Origin: an uncultured Eubacteriales bacterium
Lineage (GTDB): Bacteria; Bacillota; Clostridia; Lachnospirales; Lachnospiraceae
Assembly (NCBI GenBank): GCA_949292725.1
Contig: CASFAQ010000008.1
Span: forward strand, 1-60,391
DNA: 60,391 nucleotides
Direction of reading: 5' to 3'
Shown one piece after another: positions 1 to 9,098 of the stretch. The first letter of the stretch is position 1. Every line of letters starts with the position of its first letter. Both the position numbers and the translations under genes were made by a program. The notes under the pieces were generated by a model that worked only from the letters and a program-made list of their open reading frames with translations, ran no database searches and was not told where the DNA came from.

Positions 1-2200
1 TGTTAAGATCAAGGTAAAGAACGCTAAGAAGAGTTCAAAGTTTACCTGGAAGACAAGCAACAAGAAAGTTGCTAAGATTACCAAGAAGGTTGCAAAGGGA
101 AAGAAAGCCTCTGCAACAGTTAAGGGTATCAAAAAGGGTAAAGCTAATATTACCGCTACATATAAGAAGGGCGGCAAGAAGGTTAAGCTTACCTGTAAAG
201 TAACTGTTAAGACCGCATCTGTTGTAGTACCACCTAGTTCAACAACACCTGCACAGGTAACACAGCCTGCACCACAGGTTACGCAGTCTCCTGTAACACC
301 TACTGAGGATCCGGGTCCACAGATAACCAAAACACCAAGACCAACGGCTACCCCAACCAATGTTCCTAAGAATAAGGAAATTGATGCACGTAAAGTAGCT
401 GAGGGTACTGTTATTACCATTGATGGTAAGGTGTCAGCTAATGAGTGGATGGATGCAGACAAGGTGACAGACCTTCTTTCTAATGAACAGAGTGTTCGTG
501 GAGAGGTTGCAATCACTCAGGCAACAGCTAAGCTTATGTGGGCAGAGGATGCTCTTTATGCACTTATTGAATCAGATGCAGCTATGGATGAAGTAACTGT
601 ATTTGCAGATGTTGATGGAGATACAACTAATGCAAACGCTGTATCGGCAACAGGTGTACTGAGCGCTGATAAGAAGATAGCAGAGGTTAAGGTTCCATGT
701 ACGATCAGTGAGGAGACAGGTCTTAAGGCTGAGATCCAGATTACTGCAGGCGGAACGATTAACTACTTCGACAGCGTATACGCAATGGTTTATGATGAGG
801 CAACTAACACATTCGCTCTTAAGGACGAAGGAATCAAAGCCGGTACGGATGATTCTGTATTAGGTACTGTTAATCTCTTTGCAGCATTAGAGCAGCCTAA
901 GGAAGCATTCTATACAACTAAGGGCGCAGAGATTCTTGCTGAAGCACAGATTTCTGAGGAGTGGGAAGTTCCTGCAGAAGAAGAAGGAGCAGAGCCTGTT
1001 CAGAAGTCAAAGACTATGAAGTATGTTGATTCAAGTTATTGGACAGATGTATATGATGAGAACGGCAAATCATCCATTTACTTCGCAAAGGTTAATACAA
1101 CCGCATACAATCCTAACGGTGACAACGATCTTACAAAGATTCAGCTTGCATCTCAGGATGAAGAAGGCAACTGGTCATCTGACAGAGATAAGGCACAGGG
1201 ATATGTTATCTGGGATGAGGATTATCTCTACGTTCTCTTTGATGTAAATGATACTGATATATCACCTGCTAATGAGGAGCATTATACAACAGACTCAACA
1301 GAGTTCTTCTTCAATGAGGACCCTGCAAATACTACATACGGTGCAGCCGGAGAAAGTAGTGCAGTACAGCTTCGTGTAGACGCTGTAAATAATGTATTCT
1401 CATCAAATGATTCCGGAACAGGTAAGTATAGCCTTGTTGCACATGCAGTAGGATATAAGTACGCTGATGGAGTTAAGGAAACATTAGAAGATGGATGCAT
1501 CGGATATCAGGTAGAGTATATCATCAAGCTTGATCAGAAGCATTCTGCAGGAGAGATCATGGGAATGGATCTTCAGATCAACGACTGCTATACAAAGGAA
1601 GTACCTGAATCTGAGGATGCAGAGGGTAATGTAATTCCTGCTTCAACAATGGCAGACAGATGCTGTACGATCACAGCTTATGATACAGAGAACAGAAACT
1701 TCGAAGATCCTACGGCATTCGGACGTGTTCAGCTTGTGAACAAGGATGCAGCGCCGGCAGAAGAGGATGAGCTTGTTGTACCACTCTCGAATCACACAAT
1801 TGCAAATTGGATTACAGATGCAGAAGCAGTTGATAATCCAGATGGTTCTGTAACTATTACTTATGACGAAGGAGCAACATATCGTGGATGTGCATTCAAG
1901 TTTGATGAAGCCATGGATGTAAGCGGATACTCAAAGGTAGTTATTGAAGCAGAGACAGAACCGACAGAAGGATATGATTTATGTATGTCCGTTCTTGATG
2001 CAACACTTAAGGATGAGTGGGATGCTGAGTTTGCTCAGGGAATCAGGTATGGAGCTACTTATCCGGGTGAGTTCAATCTTTCTGAAATAGCAGCTGCAGA
2101 AGGCGGAGATTATACCAATATAATTGGTGTTTCAGTATTCTGCGGTGGCACAGGAAGTGCGCAGTCAGTTACTATCAAGTCAATTAAGTTTGTAAAATAA
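1..2200 (+). CDS. Secreted Big_2 / CBM9-like sugar-binding protein, 5' partial
   Basis: The frame is open from base 2, so the gene starts upstream of the window; 732 codons are visible. The first ~70 residues are a lysine-rich Ig-like (Big_2-type) domain of the kind repeated in the other secreted proteins here. A Pro/Thr/Gln-rich linker follows (bases ~225-375). The rest resembles carbohydrate-binding family 9 domains: a DGKVSANEW-type opening, then a long beta-rich region with YVIWDEDYLYVLFDVND and DSTEFFFNED, typical of CBM9 modules of xylanases. The last ~140 residues form a further beta domain. A GTG at 431 is internal and should not be taken as the start. No catalytic motif is visible in the part present; an enzyme domain could lie upstream. 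Likely role: cell-surface or secreted polysaccharide binding. Confidence 0.8.
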   Translation, partial: VKIKVKNAKKSSKFTWKTSNKKVAKITKKVAKGKKASATVKGIKKGKANITATYKKGGKKVKLTCKVTVKTASVVVPPSSTTPAQVTQPAPQVTQSPVTPTEDPGPQITKTPRPTATPTNVPKNKEIDARKVAEGTVITIDGKVSANEWMDADKVTDLLSNEQSVRGEVAITQATAKLMWAEDALYALIESDAAMDEVTVFADVDGDTTNANAVSATGVLSADKKIAEVKVPCTISEETGLKAEIQITAGGTINYFDSVYAMVYDEATNTFALKDEGIKAGTDDSVLGTVNLFAALEQPKEAFYTTKGAEILAEAQISEEWEVPAEEEGAEPVQKSKTMKYVDSSYWTDVYDENGKSSIYFAKVNTTAYNPNGDNDLTKIQLASQDEEGNWSSDRDKAQGYVIWDEDYLYVLFDVNDTDISPANEEHYTTDSTEFFFNEDPANTTYGAAGESSAVQLRVDAVNNVFSSNDSGTGKYSLVAHAVGYKYADGVKETLEDGCIGYQVEYIIKLDQKHSAGEIMGMDLQINDCYTKEVPESEDAEGNVIPASTMADRCCTITAYDTENRNFEDPTAFGRVQLVNKDAAPAEEDELVVPLSNHTIANWITDAEAVDNPDGSVTITYDEGATYRGCAFKFDEAMDVSGYSKVVIEAETEPTEGYDLCMSVLDATLKDEWDAEFAQGIRYGATYPGEFNLSEIAAAEGGDYTNIIGVSVFCGGTGSAQSVTIKSIKFVK

Positions 2201-2260
2201 TTGCAGTGATTGATTATTCTTACGAATAAAAAGCAGTATGATTAACTAAATTTAATATTG

Positions 2261-2300
2261 GCTGTGTACTGATGAATTTCAGTACACAGTCTTTATGTTT
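2261..2300 (+). terminator. Rho-independent terminator
   Basis: Perfect 10-bp stem (2262-2271 with 2280-2289) with an 8-nt loop, followed by TCTTTATGTTT. It separates the CBM9-like gene from the esterase gene. Confidence 0.75.
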
Positions 2301-2318
2301 ATAGGAGGAGAGTAATAT

Positions 2319-3839
2319 ATGATGATAAAGAAGTTGATTGCATCACTTTTATGTATGGGTTTAGCAATTGTGTCAATATGCTCTGTCAGTTATAGTGCAG
2401 ACGCTGCTGCACCGGTAAAGAAGATTAAATTAAATAAGAAAAAGATGGAGCTTACAGTGGGCGAAAGTAAAGTATTAAAGGTAAAGTATAAGCCTGTAAA
2501 AAGTAAAGCAAAGATTGTGTGGAGTTCATCAAAAAAGAAGGTGGCAAGGGTTAATAAGAAGGGTAAGGTAACTGCAAAGAGCGTGGGTTCGGCAGTTATT
2601 ACTGCGAAGGTTAAATCGTCAAAAATTAAGGCAAGGTGTAAGGTGAGCGTATCAAAGGCAAAGACGGAGCCGGTTAATGTTACGCCTAATATTACAGCTG
2701 CTCCAGACAGCGTGGCTACACAGACGCCGGGAGTAATTTCTGATAGCAGGATATATCCAACCGGTATCAGTTTTGAAGATGAGGATTATGTTACTATTGA
2801 GGTGGGCGGTGAATACACCCTTAAAGCAAAGACGGAGCCGTCCAATGCAGACATGGATGCAATGGAATATAAAAGTGAGCGTGACTGGGTAGCATCAGTT
2901 GACTCAAATGGTAAGGTGAAAGCCTCCTATCCGGGCATGACTATCATAACACTTACATCCAAAAAGGATAGCAATGTAACTGCAAGAATACATGTAAATG
3001 TAGTGGATACTTCAATACCTGACGATTCATTTAACCAGTATAATTCGGATATTGCACATGGTAAAATAGAGACAATTAGTTATAGCTCGGATTATCGCGA
3101 GGGAGGTACGGCACAGGCGAGAGTGTGGACCCCTGCAGATTATTCACCTGAACAGAAGTATAATATCCTGTTCTGTCTTCATGGCGGCGGATGCGATATG
3201 TGGTACTGGACTAACGATCAGGGAGGAGCAAATGACGGATGTTCTGCGGATAAGATTCTCGATAATCTGTACGCACAGGGAATTCTTGAACCTTGCGTAG
3301 TGGTATTCCCTAACGGAGTCATAACATATGATGAGACGAAGACATATCCTAATGTTCCTGAGGATGCTGTTATCACCGATTGGGGAAGGGACAGCTTCCT
3401 GCTTGAGTACGAGATAATATATAATCTTATGCCGTATATGAATGAGAATTATTCAATTGAGCAGGGTAAGGAGCACACAGCCGTATGTGGTCTGTCGATG
3501 GGATGCGGACAGACGCTTGATATAGGTCTTAAGAATCCGGAGATTTTCGGATATGTCGGTGCATTTTCGGGAAGTCCGTTCGCAAAAGATGATCAACAGC
3601 TTGTAACCTGCAAAGAGGATACAGACAGACTTAATAATAACTTCAGGCTGTTTACATTAATGGTAGGTTCTGAGGATGGACTTGCCAATGACAAGACTGC
3701 AAGTAACATTAAGGCATTTGCCAATGTATGCACGCAGTACGAGGTCAATTATATGTTTGTGGAAGAACCGGGTCTGGCACATGAGGATGCGTGCTGGGAC
3801 AGAAATCTTTACAAATTCATGAAATACGCATTCAAATAA
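2319..3839 (+). CDS. Secreted Big_2-domain esterase (alpha/beta hydrolase, CE1/feruloyl-esterase-like)
   Basis: 506 aa. An N-terminal signal peptide (residues ~1-30) is followed by a lysine-rich Big_2 domain (~33-115), a Thr/Pro linker, a second Ig-like domain (~145-225), and an esterase domain (~240-506). The esterase domain resembles the D-family/enterochelin-esterase fold: an oxyanion-region HGGG, nucleophile motif GLSMG with Ser393, an SEDG acid region, and GLAHED with the likely catalytic His near the C-terminus. Family members remove feruloyl or acetyl groups from xylan side chains; the substrate here is inferred. AGGAGG at 2303-2308 sets the ATG at 2319. The gene stands alone between two terminators. 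Confidence 0.85.
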   Translation: MMIKKLIASLLCMGLAIVSICSVSYSADAAAPVKKIKLNKKKMELTVGESKVLKVKYKPVKSKAKIVWSSSKKKVARVNKKGKVTAKSVGSAVITAKVKSSKIKARCKVSVSKAKTEPVNVTPNITAAPDSVATQTPGVISDSRIYPTGISFEDEDYVTIEVGGEYTLKAKTEPSNADMDAMEYKSERDWVASVDSNGKVKASYPGMTIITLTSKKDSNVTARIHVNVVDTSIPDDSFNQYNSDIAHGKIETISYSSDYREGGTAQARVWTPADYSPEQKYNILFCLHGGGCDMWYWTNDQGGANDGCSADKILDNLYAQGILEPCVVVFPNGVITYDETKTYPNVPEDAVITDWGRDSFLLEYEIIYNLMPYMNENYSIEQGKEHTAVCGLSMGCGQTLDIGLKNPEIFGYVGAFSGSPFAKDDQQLVTCKEDTDRLNNNFRLFTLMVGSEDGLANDKTASNIKAFANVCTQYEVNYMFVEEPGLAHEDACWDRNLYKFMKYAFK

Positions 3840-3850
3840 AGTATTAATAT

Positions 3851-3912
3851 AAATTTCCGAATGCAGATATTTCCACAACGGAATTATCATGCATTCGGGA
3901 AATTTATTTTTT
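3851..3912. terminator. Bidirectional terminator
   Basis: Arms 3851-3865 and 3890-3905 pair almost perfectly (one bulge); A and T runs on both sides let it serve the esterase gene (+) and the DHHW gene (-), whose stop codon it overlaps. Confidence 0.75.
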
Positions 3913-5010
3913 AAGCACATCATCAAGCATCTTTTTCGGAAAATATTTGTTGATTGTTGCATACTCAACGGATTCAAATAAAACTATGTCGGGTTCAAAC
4001 CTCTCTATATAATACTCAAAGTCAAATATATTATAATAACTGTATACAAATACGCTTTCAGAAAAACTTTCATTCATGAACTTTTCCTTCCCGAGAAAAT
4101 AACTCCCGCGAAACACCAGAATCTTAGGAAACTCAGGATGTTCAGGGTTGATATAATGTGAATAATCATTATATGTTTCGTTAAGCTTTATATCCGTATC
4201 AGTAGCCGTAACATCGATAGCCTCGGGATTATTTCTTGTATATGTGACGGAGGGCTCATCAATTCGAAAATACGATAGCGGAAGGTACTCATGCACTATC
4301 GTAGTGGCGGTATAATCAGACTCCTCGTTCAGAGGTATTGAAGGATGGGTGTTCTTAAGCGTCTTAAGAATATTGCTGATGCCTATAAGCGCGCCGGTTT
4401 CATTCCAGTGCCCGGCATCAAATTTTCGGTCAAACACCTGGGTGATGGTCGCCCTATCTATAAGAAGAGGTGTATTGTCCATATAGTTTATATCATACTC
4501 CTCAAGTTTTGACAGAAGGTGATCTGACCTCCAGAATGTCAGATTGGCGCCGGAAGGCAGGTATTTTTCATAGACCTGAGTCTTATTTGGATTGATACAG
4601 TACAGGAAATCAATGTCATGGTTATTGCAGTATGTCTGCATATATTTGATATATCTTGCAAATGAATTAAGATATCCGGGATCAGGGTCTTCATCGGGCA
4701 TCCTGAAAAACACATAACCATCCTGTCCGTACTCGTATGTCGGATGTAAAAGCGTATCAAATAAGGCGTCGTTGGCATACAGATAAGCGCTAATCATCTG
4801 ATTTCGGAACCCCACGCGATTTAAGATATAGGATTCATAATCCCTGGTGAAGGACTCCTTAGTTCCTATGTCTTCAAATTCCATTAGCGGAGTATTGTCA
4901 ATTTCGGATATCTGGGAGTGTTTTGTGTTCATCGTGATAACCGGAACCATAATAAATAATATAAAAAGTATAATAGTAATGATGCCAATTATTTTCTGAG
5001 CCCTAATCAT
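3904..5010 (-). CDS. DHHW-family / AlgX-like SGNH-type protein (surface O-acetylation)
   Basis: 368 aa with one N-terminal membrane anchor (residues ~7-30) and an extracellular domain. The sequence fits the DHHW/AlgJ-AlgX family, relatives of SGNH hydrolases that pair with MBOAT proteins to O-acetylate extracellular polysaccharide: an early DALFDTLLHPTYEYGQDGYVF region, a conserved DAGHWNETG segment (the D..HW motif) and a C-terminal strand-rich FEPDIVLFESVEYA. AGGAGG (5019-5024 on the plus strand as CCTCCT) precedes the ATG. It lies 17 nt downstream of the MBOAT gene in the same direction, the usual partner arrangement. Its partner is broken, so the pathway may be inactive. Confidence 0.8.
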   Translation of the reverse strand: MIRAQKIIGIITIILFILFIMVPVITMNTKHSQISEIDNTPLMEFEDIGTKESFTRDYESYILNRVGFRNQMISAYLYANDALFDTLLHPTYEYGQDGYVFFRMPDEDPDPGYLNSFARYIKYMQTYCNNHDIDFLYCINPNKTQVYEKYLPSGANLTFWRSDHLLSKLEEYDINYMDNTPLLIDRATITQVFDRKFDAGHWNETGALIGISNILKTLKNTHPSIPLNEESDYTATTIVHEYLPLSYFRIDEPSVTYTRNNPEAIDVTATDTDIKLNETYNDYSHYINPEHPEFPKILVFRGSYFLGKEKFMNESFSESVFVYSYYNIFDFEYYIERFEPDIVLFESVEYATINKYFPKKMLDDVLKK

Positions 5011-5027
5011 GATAGTCGCCTCCTGAA

Positions 5028-6307
5028 TCAGAATTGAAAGTATATAAACGGATTGTATGTGCTATTGGTTATATATATAATGCATATGGCAAAGAGTATG
5101 AATATAAGCATAAGCTGTATTATGCGCACCCATATGCTGTTGGCTGCATATTTTATAAATATATTTCTCCATAGAGGGATGCTAAATTAAGGTCCTCTGC
5201 CCTAAAGAACACCCAGCCTATGACTACGATAAGAAACGTAAGTACCCATTTACACGGGGAGGGTATTTTTTTGTAAAATGACAGTTTCATTAGCGGCTTT
5301 TCAAGAACCAGTAAAACTCCATACCACATGCCCCATATCACAAAATTCCATGAGGCTCCGTGCCAGAGTCCCGTTATAAAAAATACAATCAGGATATGCA
5401 GACTTGCATTACCCTTCCTGCTTCCCCCGAGAGGAATGTATATATAATCCCTAAACCATGTTGAAAGGGAAATATGCCATCTGCGCCAGAATTCCGTGAC
5501 GGATGTGGAAATATACGGATAATTAAAATTCTCCGGAAGAGAGAATCCGAACATCTTTCCCAGTCCTATCGCCATATCGGAGTAACCTGAGAAATCATAA
5601 TATATCTGAAATGTATAGCATATGATACCTATCCATGCGGTAGGAGTATCAATCTGCGACGAATATGTGTCGAATATATTATCCGCTGTTTCTCCAAGTA
5701 TATTTGCGATAAGAACTTTTTTTGAAAGACCGGTTATGAATCTTATAATACCGTCTGAAAAATCGATTATCGTGGTATATCTTTTGCGAATCTGCTCGTG
5801 AATTTCATTATATTTTACTATGGGTCCGGCAACAAGTTGCGGAAAAAGCGAGATATACAGCGCCGTATCCAATGGATTCTTACAGCAGGCGCAGGTTTTT
5901 TGTATATGTCGATAACATACGACATCCCCTGAAATGTATAGAATGATATTCCGACCGGAAGTATTATATTAGTAAGGGACATGTCGCCGCCGGTTATCTG
6001 ATTTATCGTGGTAATTAAAAAATCGGTGTATTTAAATACCGTAAGCAATATAATATTAGCGGCTAATTACATACAAGCCAGATGCGTCTTATCCGCACAT
6101 TTACAGGGCGGTCCAGCACGATACCGCCGATATGATTGATTGCTATTGATATAATGATAAGTATTACGTACGAGGGCTTGTTCCACCAGTAAAAAAGCAG
6201 ACTGAAAAAAAGCAAAGTAATATTCTTTGCCGGTCGCGGAACGATATAATATATTAAAGTACTGCCGGGAGAAAAGAAAATAAAAAAACGGCGGACGAAA
6301 AAACCAT
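5028..6307 (-). pseudogene. MBOAT O-acyltransferase with four frame disruptions
   Basis: Translating the minus strand piecewise recovers a whole MBOAT (AlgI/DltB-type) protein: start at 6307 (MVFSSAVFLFSFLPAVL), then an IVPRPAKNITLLFFSLLFYW segment, then TVFKYTDFL, LPVGISFYTFQGMSYVIDIY, LVAGPIVKYNEI, TEFWRRWHISLSTWFRDY, the catalytic-His motif GLWHGASWNF, and a last helix ending NPFIYFQF with stop at 5028-5030. These pieces lie in different frames. Breaks occur near 6256, 6066, 5882 and 5171-5190, and each would be repaired by adding one base. Membrane acyl-transfer would be lost if real. All four have the same sign, so sequencing or assembly error is an alternative to pseudogenisation. The restored protein would be ~427 aa. 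Confidence 0.85.
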
Positions 6308-6368
6308 ATATAATCCTTTCCGATGCAATAATACCTGATGTTTTGCGAATATTATAGCATAAATATTA

Positions 6369-6397
6369 TTGTTTTGAAATGCTAAAAATGATATACT
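6369..6397 (+). promoter_or_regulatory. sigmaA promoter of malQ
   Basis: TTGTTT (6369-6374), 17-nt spacer, TATACT (6392-6397), 36 nt upstream of the malQ start. Confidence 0.5.
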
Positions 6398-6432
6398 AAA
6401 ACGTATAAAAATGTAGCAGATAGGAGATTAAC

Positions 6433-7923
6433 ATGAGTAGTGCGTTAATGCGTGGAGCGGGTGTGCTGATGCCTGTAAGCAGTCTTTGCTCGCCGTATGG
6501 AATAGGAACTCTTGGCAGGGAGGCGTACAGATTTGTGGATTGGTTAAGCCTTGCGGGACAGAAGTACTGGCAGGTGCTTCCGGTCAGTCCTACGAGCTTT
6601 GGAGACAGTCCTTATCAGTCTTTTTCGGCATTTGCAGGTAATCCTTACTTTATTGATCCGGATACACTTGTGGAAGAGGGTCTTATAAGCTCTTCGGATT
6701 TGGATAATATAACATGGCAGGATGAAGCTGACAGTATCAATTACGGATATCTTTTTGATAACAGAGCTACGATGCTTAAGAAGGCATATGGCGCCAGTAG
6801 ACATAAGGATTCCAAAGAGTATGCAGATTTTTGCCGGGATAATGAGTTCTGGCTTTCAGATTACAGTCTTTTTATGGCATTAAAGGAATGTTTTGATAAC
6901 CGTTCATGGATGCAGTGGGATGAAGATATCAGATTCAGGCGTCCGGATGCATGTGAGAAATATACAAAGATTCTGGCTGATGAGATTGATTTTTGGAAAT
7001 TTTGTCAGTTTAAGTTCTTTGAACAATGGCATAAGCTTAAGAGATATGCCAATGAAAGAGGTATACATATTATCGGAGACATACCGCTGTACGTATCGCC
7101 GGACAGTGCGGATGTATGGGCGAATGAAAGGCTGTTTGAACTTGATAAGAATAAGCGTCCCACATGCGTTGCCGGAGTGCCGCCAGACTGCTTTTCGGAG
7201 GACGGACAGCTCTGGGGCAATCCGATATATAATTGGAAGCAGATGGAGGCAGAGGACTTTTGGTGGTGGAGAAAGCGTATGAGTTCATGCAGCAGCCTTT
7301 ATGATGTTATACGTATCGATCATTTTATCGGAATAGTAAGATATTATTCGATACCTGCGGACAGTGTCAATGCAAAAAACGGAGAATGGATACCGGGTCC
7401 GGGAGAAAAACTTACCAGAGTTATCGAAGAGGAGGTAGGTGACGCATCCATAATTGCGGAAGACCTTGGAGTGATAACGCCGCCGGTAAGGGAGCTCATA
7501 GAGAAGATGGGCTGGCCGGGCATGAAAATATATGAATTTGCATTTGACGGTCAGGCTTCTAACGAATATCTTCCGCATAATTATAAGAATCCGTGCTGTG
7601 TGCTATATGCCGGAACACATGATAATGATACGATATTGGGATTTATGAACAGCGTACAGGATTATCAGGTGGACCAGATACTAGAGTATCTGGATGCAGA
7701 CAGAATCGCTGATGTTCCGAAGAAAATGATCAGGTCAGCTTATGCAAGTATTGCAACAGCGGTGATCATACAGATGCAGGATATATTAGAGCTTGGAACG
7801 GGTGCACGGATCAATACGCCATCAACTCTGGGCAATAACTGGCGCTGGCGCATGAAAAAGGAGCAGCTTAAGGACGAGGATGCATACAGGCTCCGGAAAA
7901 TGGTGCATGCTTACGGAAGATGA
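6433..7923 (+). CDS. malQ: 4-alpha-glucanotransferase (amylomaltase, GH77)
   Basis: 496 aa, the usual length for bacterial amylomaltase. It transfers alpha-1,4-glucan segments between maltodextrins in the cytoplasm, in maltose or glycogen metabolism. Diagnostic GH77 motifs are present: a DIPLYVSPDSADVWAN region, GVPPDCFSEDGQLWGNPIYN, RIDHF with nucleophile Asp296, AEDLG with acid/base Glu343, and THDND with Asp397. The start is supported by GGAG five to ten bases upstream and by a sigmaA-like promoter. It is monocistronic, with convergent yaaL-like gene downstream and no clear terminator between. Confidence 0.96.
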   Translation: MSSALMRGAGVLMPVSSLCSPYGIGTLGREAYRFVDWLSLAGQKYWQVLPVSPTSFGDSPYQSFSAFAGNPYFIDPDTLVEEGLISSSDLDNITWQDEADSINYGYLFDNRATMLKKAYGASRHKDSKEYADFCRDNEFWLSDYSLFMALKECFDNRSWMQWDEDIRFRRPDACEKYTKILADEIDFWKFCQFKFFEQWHKLKRYANERGIHIIGDIPLYVSPDSADVWANERLFELDKNKRPTCVAGVPPDCFSEDGQLWGNPIYNWKQMEAEDFWWWRKRMSSCSSLYDVIRIDHFIGIVRYYSIPADSVNAKNGEWIPGPGEKLTRVIEEEVGDASIIAEDLGVITPPVRELIEKMGWPGMKIYEFAFDGQASNEYLPHNYKNPCCVLYAGTHDNDTILGFMNSVQDYQVDQILEYLDADRIADVPKKMIRSAYASIATAVIIQMQDILELGTGARINTPSTLGNNWRWRMKKEQLKDEDAYRLRKMVHAYGR

Positions 7924-7935
7924 GCATTTACATAT

Positions 7936-8157
7936 TTACCCCGCGTTTTCGCCAACCGATAATTCCTTGATCTGATTTATCAGATAGCGGTATCTCAGAT
8001 CAGCAGAATTGATTTCATATATATAGCAGTCTATAAGATCAGGATCCGATGCGTACTGAAAACCGGCATATGCGGTTTCAAGTTCAAGTCGGGTCTTTTT
8101 TATATCGTCCATAAGTGATTTTTTTAAAATATCATGCTTATTATGTTTTTTTCTCAT
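7936..8157 (-). CDS. DUF2508 (YaaL-like) small protein
   Basis: 73 aa, charged and helical. The pattern (ELETAYAGFQYASDPDLIDCYIYEINSADLRYRYL) matches DUF2508/YaaL. In Bacillus yaaL sits beside bofA, and here a bofA-like gene lies 121 bp away, divergently oriented, supporting the call. The function of the family is not known. The start at 8157 follows AGGAAGGAGC on the minus strand. Confidence 0.75.
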   Translation of the reverse strand: MRKKHNKHDILKKSLMDDIKKTRLELETAYAGFQYASDPDLIDCYIYEINSADLRYRYLINQIKELSVGENAG

Positions 8158-8278
8158 GGTCCGGGCTCCTTCCTGTAATTAGTTTATATTCATAAAATTC
8201 CCAATACTTGTAGGCTTATACATATTTTTATGTAAATGATAATAAAATAATTGTATATAACGCATCAGGGAGGATGTA

Positions 8279-8476
8279 ATGCTTAAAAAAATAGTATATA
8301 CTATATACATACAGATGCTTGCAGGATGCCTTATGATATATATAGCTGATAAATTATTTGCCATGAACGGCATAAGTGTTTACGTTGGCATAAATCCGGT
8401 AACAACCGTATTTTCCGGGATTTTTGGGATTCCCGGAGTCATAGCGGCATTTATAATTTCGGCAATATTAAAATAA
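8279..8476 (+). CDS. BofA-like small membrane protein
   Basis: 65 aa with two hydrophobic segments and the family signature INPVTTVFSGIFGIPGVIAAF near the C-terminus. BofA in Bacillus inhibits the SpoIVFB protease that processes pro-sigmaK. The ATG at 8279 follows GGGAGGA with good spacing. Together with the DUF2508 gene this preserves part of the Bacillus recR-yaaL-bofA neighbourhood, although the two genes are divergent here. Whether this organism sporulates cannot be judged from the window. Confidence 0.75.
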   Translation: MLKKIVYTIYIQMLAGCLMIYIADKLFAMNGISVYVGINPVTTVFSGIFGIPGVIAAFIISAILK

Positions 8477-8489
8477 ATAAAAAAAGGGC

Positions 8490-8530
8490 TTGACATTTCT
8501 TGTAATACAATGTATTATGTGTAATACAAG
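8490..8530 (+). promoter_or_regulatory. Strong promoter of the Tad operon with overlapping dyads
   Basis: TTGACA (8490-8495), 17-nt spacer, TATTAT (8513-8518). Two overlapping palindromes cover the spacer and -10: TAATACA-A-TGTATTA (8503-8517) and GTATTA-TGTG-TAATAC (8512-8527). Such placement suggests a repressor operator; the regulator is not evident here. Confidence 0.65.
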
Positions 8531-8590
8531 AACAAAACATGTACTACATGCGAAAGAAGGAGGGTGTAGAGGTTATTTGGTGTATGTTGT

Positions 8591-9079
8591 CTGACGGTTA
8601 TACTTGCCGTTGCAGCATGTGAGGATATTGCCGGATTCAGAGTCAGTAACAGGCTTATTGTGACAGGCTGGAGCATGGGTTTTCTGCTCAGACTGGGCGA
8701 TAGCGGATTATATGGAATTGCATACTGGTTTTCAGGTGTGATGATACCCATTGCTATTCTTTATGCCTTATTTTTATTGGGAATGTTGGGCGCCGGAGAC
8801 ATAAAGCTTATATCCGTTATAGGTGGGTTTTGCGGAGTGTCGTGTTGTATAAAGGTGTTCGTGTTTGCATTATTTGCAGGAGGAATTCTGAGTTTTTTCA
8901 AATGTATTCGTCACGGTTATCTATTGAGTCGATTGCAGTATTTCACTGCTTATTTCAGTGATATTTTACGGGGAAGAACTATTAAGGCATATTATATAAG
9001 AAAACGCGATGGTGATGCTGTTGTAATACCCTTTAGTGCGGCAATTGGAATCGGATTTTTAGCAGCTTATGGAATATGA
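8591..9079 (+). CDS. Prepilin peptidase (A24 family, TadV/CpaA-like)
   Basis: Polytopic membrane protein, first gene of the Tad operon, expected to cut prepilin leaders at the membrane. It shows both A24 aspartate contexts: the early A-x-x-ED-I-x-GFRVSNRLI segment and GAGDIKL. The frame is open from 8570, but no ATG, GTG or TTG lies in it before GTG 8660, which falls after the first conserved Asp. I place the start tentatively at the in-frame CTG 8591. An AGGAGGG ribosome site at 8560-8565 points to a start near 8575, where TTG 8577 and GTG 8580 are in another frame, so one missing base near 8586-8592 is possible. Confidence 0.75.
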   Translation: MTVILAVAACEDIAGFRVSNRLIVTGWSMGFLLRLGDSGLYGIAYWFSGVMIPIAILYALFLLGMLGAGDIKLISVIGGFCGVSCCIKVFVFALFAGGILSFFKCIRHGYLLSRLQYFTAYFSDILRGRTIKAYYIRKRDGDAVVIPFSAAIGIGFLAAYGI

Positions 9080-9098
9080 AGCAGGAAGGAGTTTTTGA

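Noticed and set aside
431..2200. GTG 431 as the start of the first gene
   Set aside because: The frame is open and clearly coding (Big_2 domain and linker) back to the window edge.
5893..5902. A6 run in the MBOAT gene as a programmed -1 frameshift site
   Set aside because: Slipping there gives a Cys-rich join unlike the family, and three other frame breaks in the same gene would remain.
8179..8373. Minus-strand frame opposite bofA-like gene
   Set aside because: Antisense shadow without start signals; the plus-strand gene has a family match and ribosome site.
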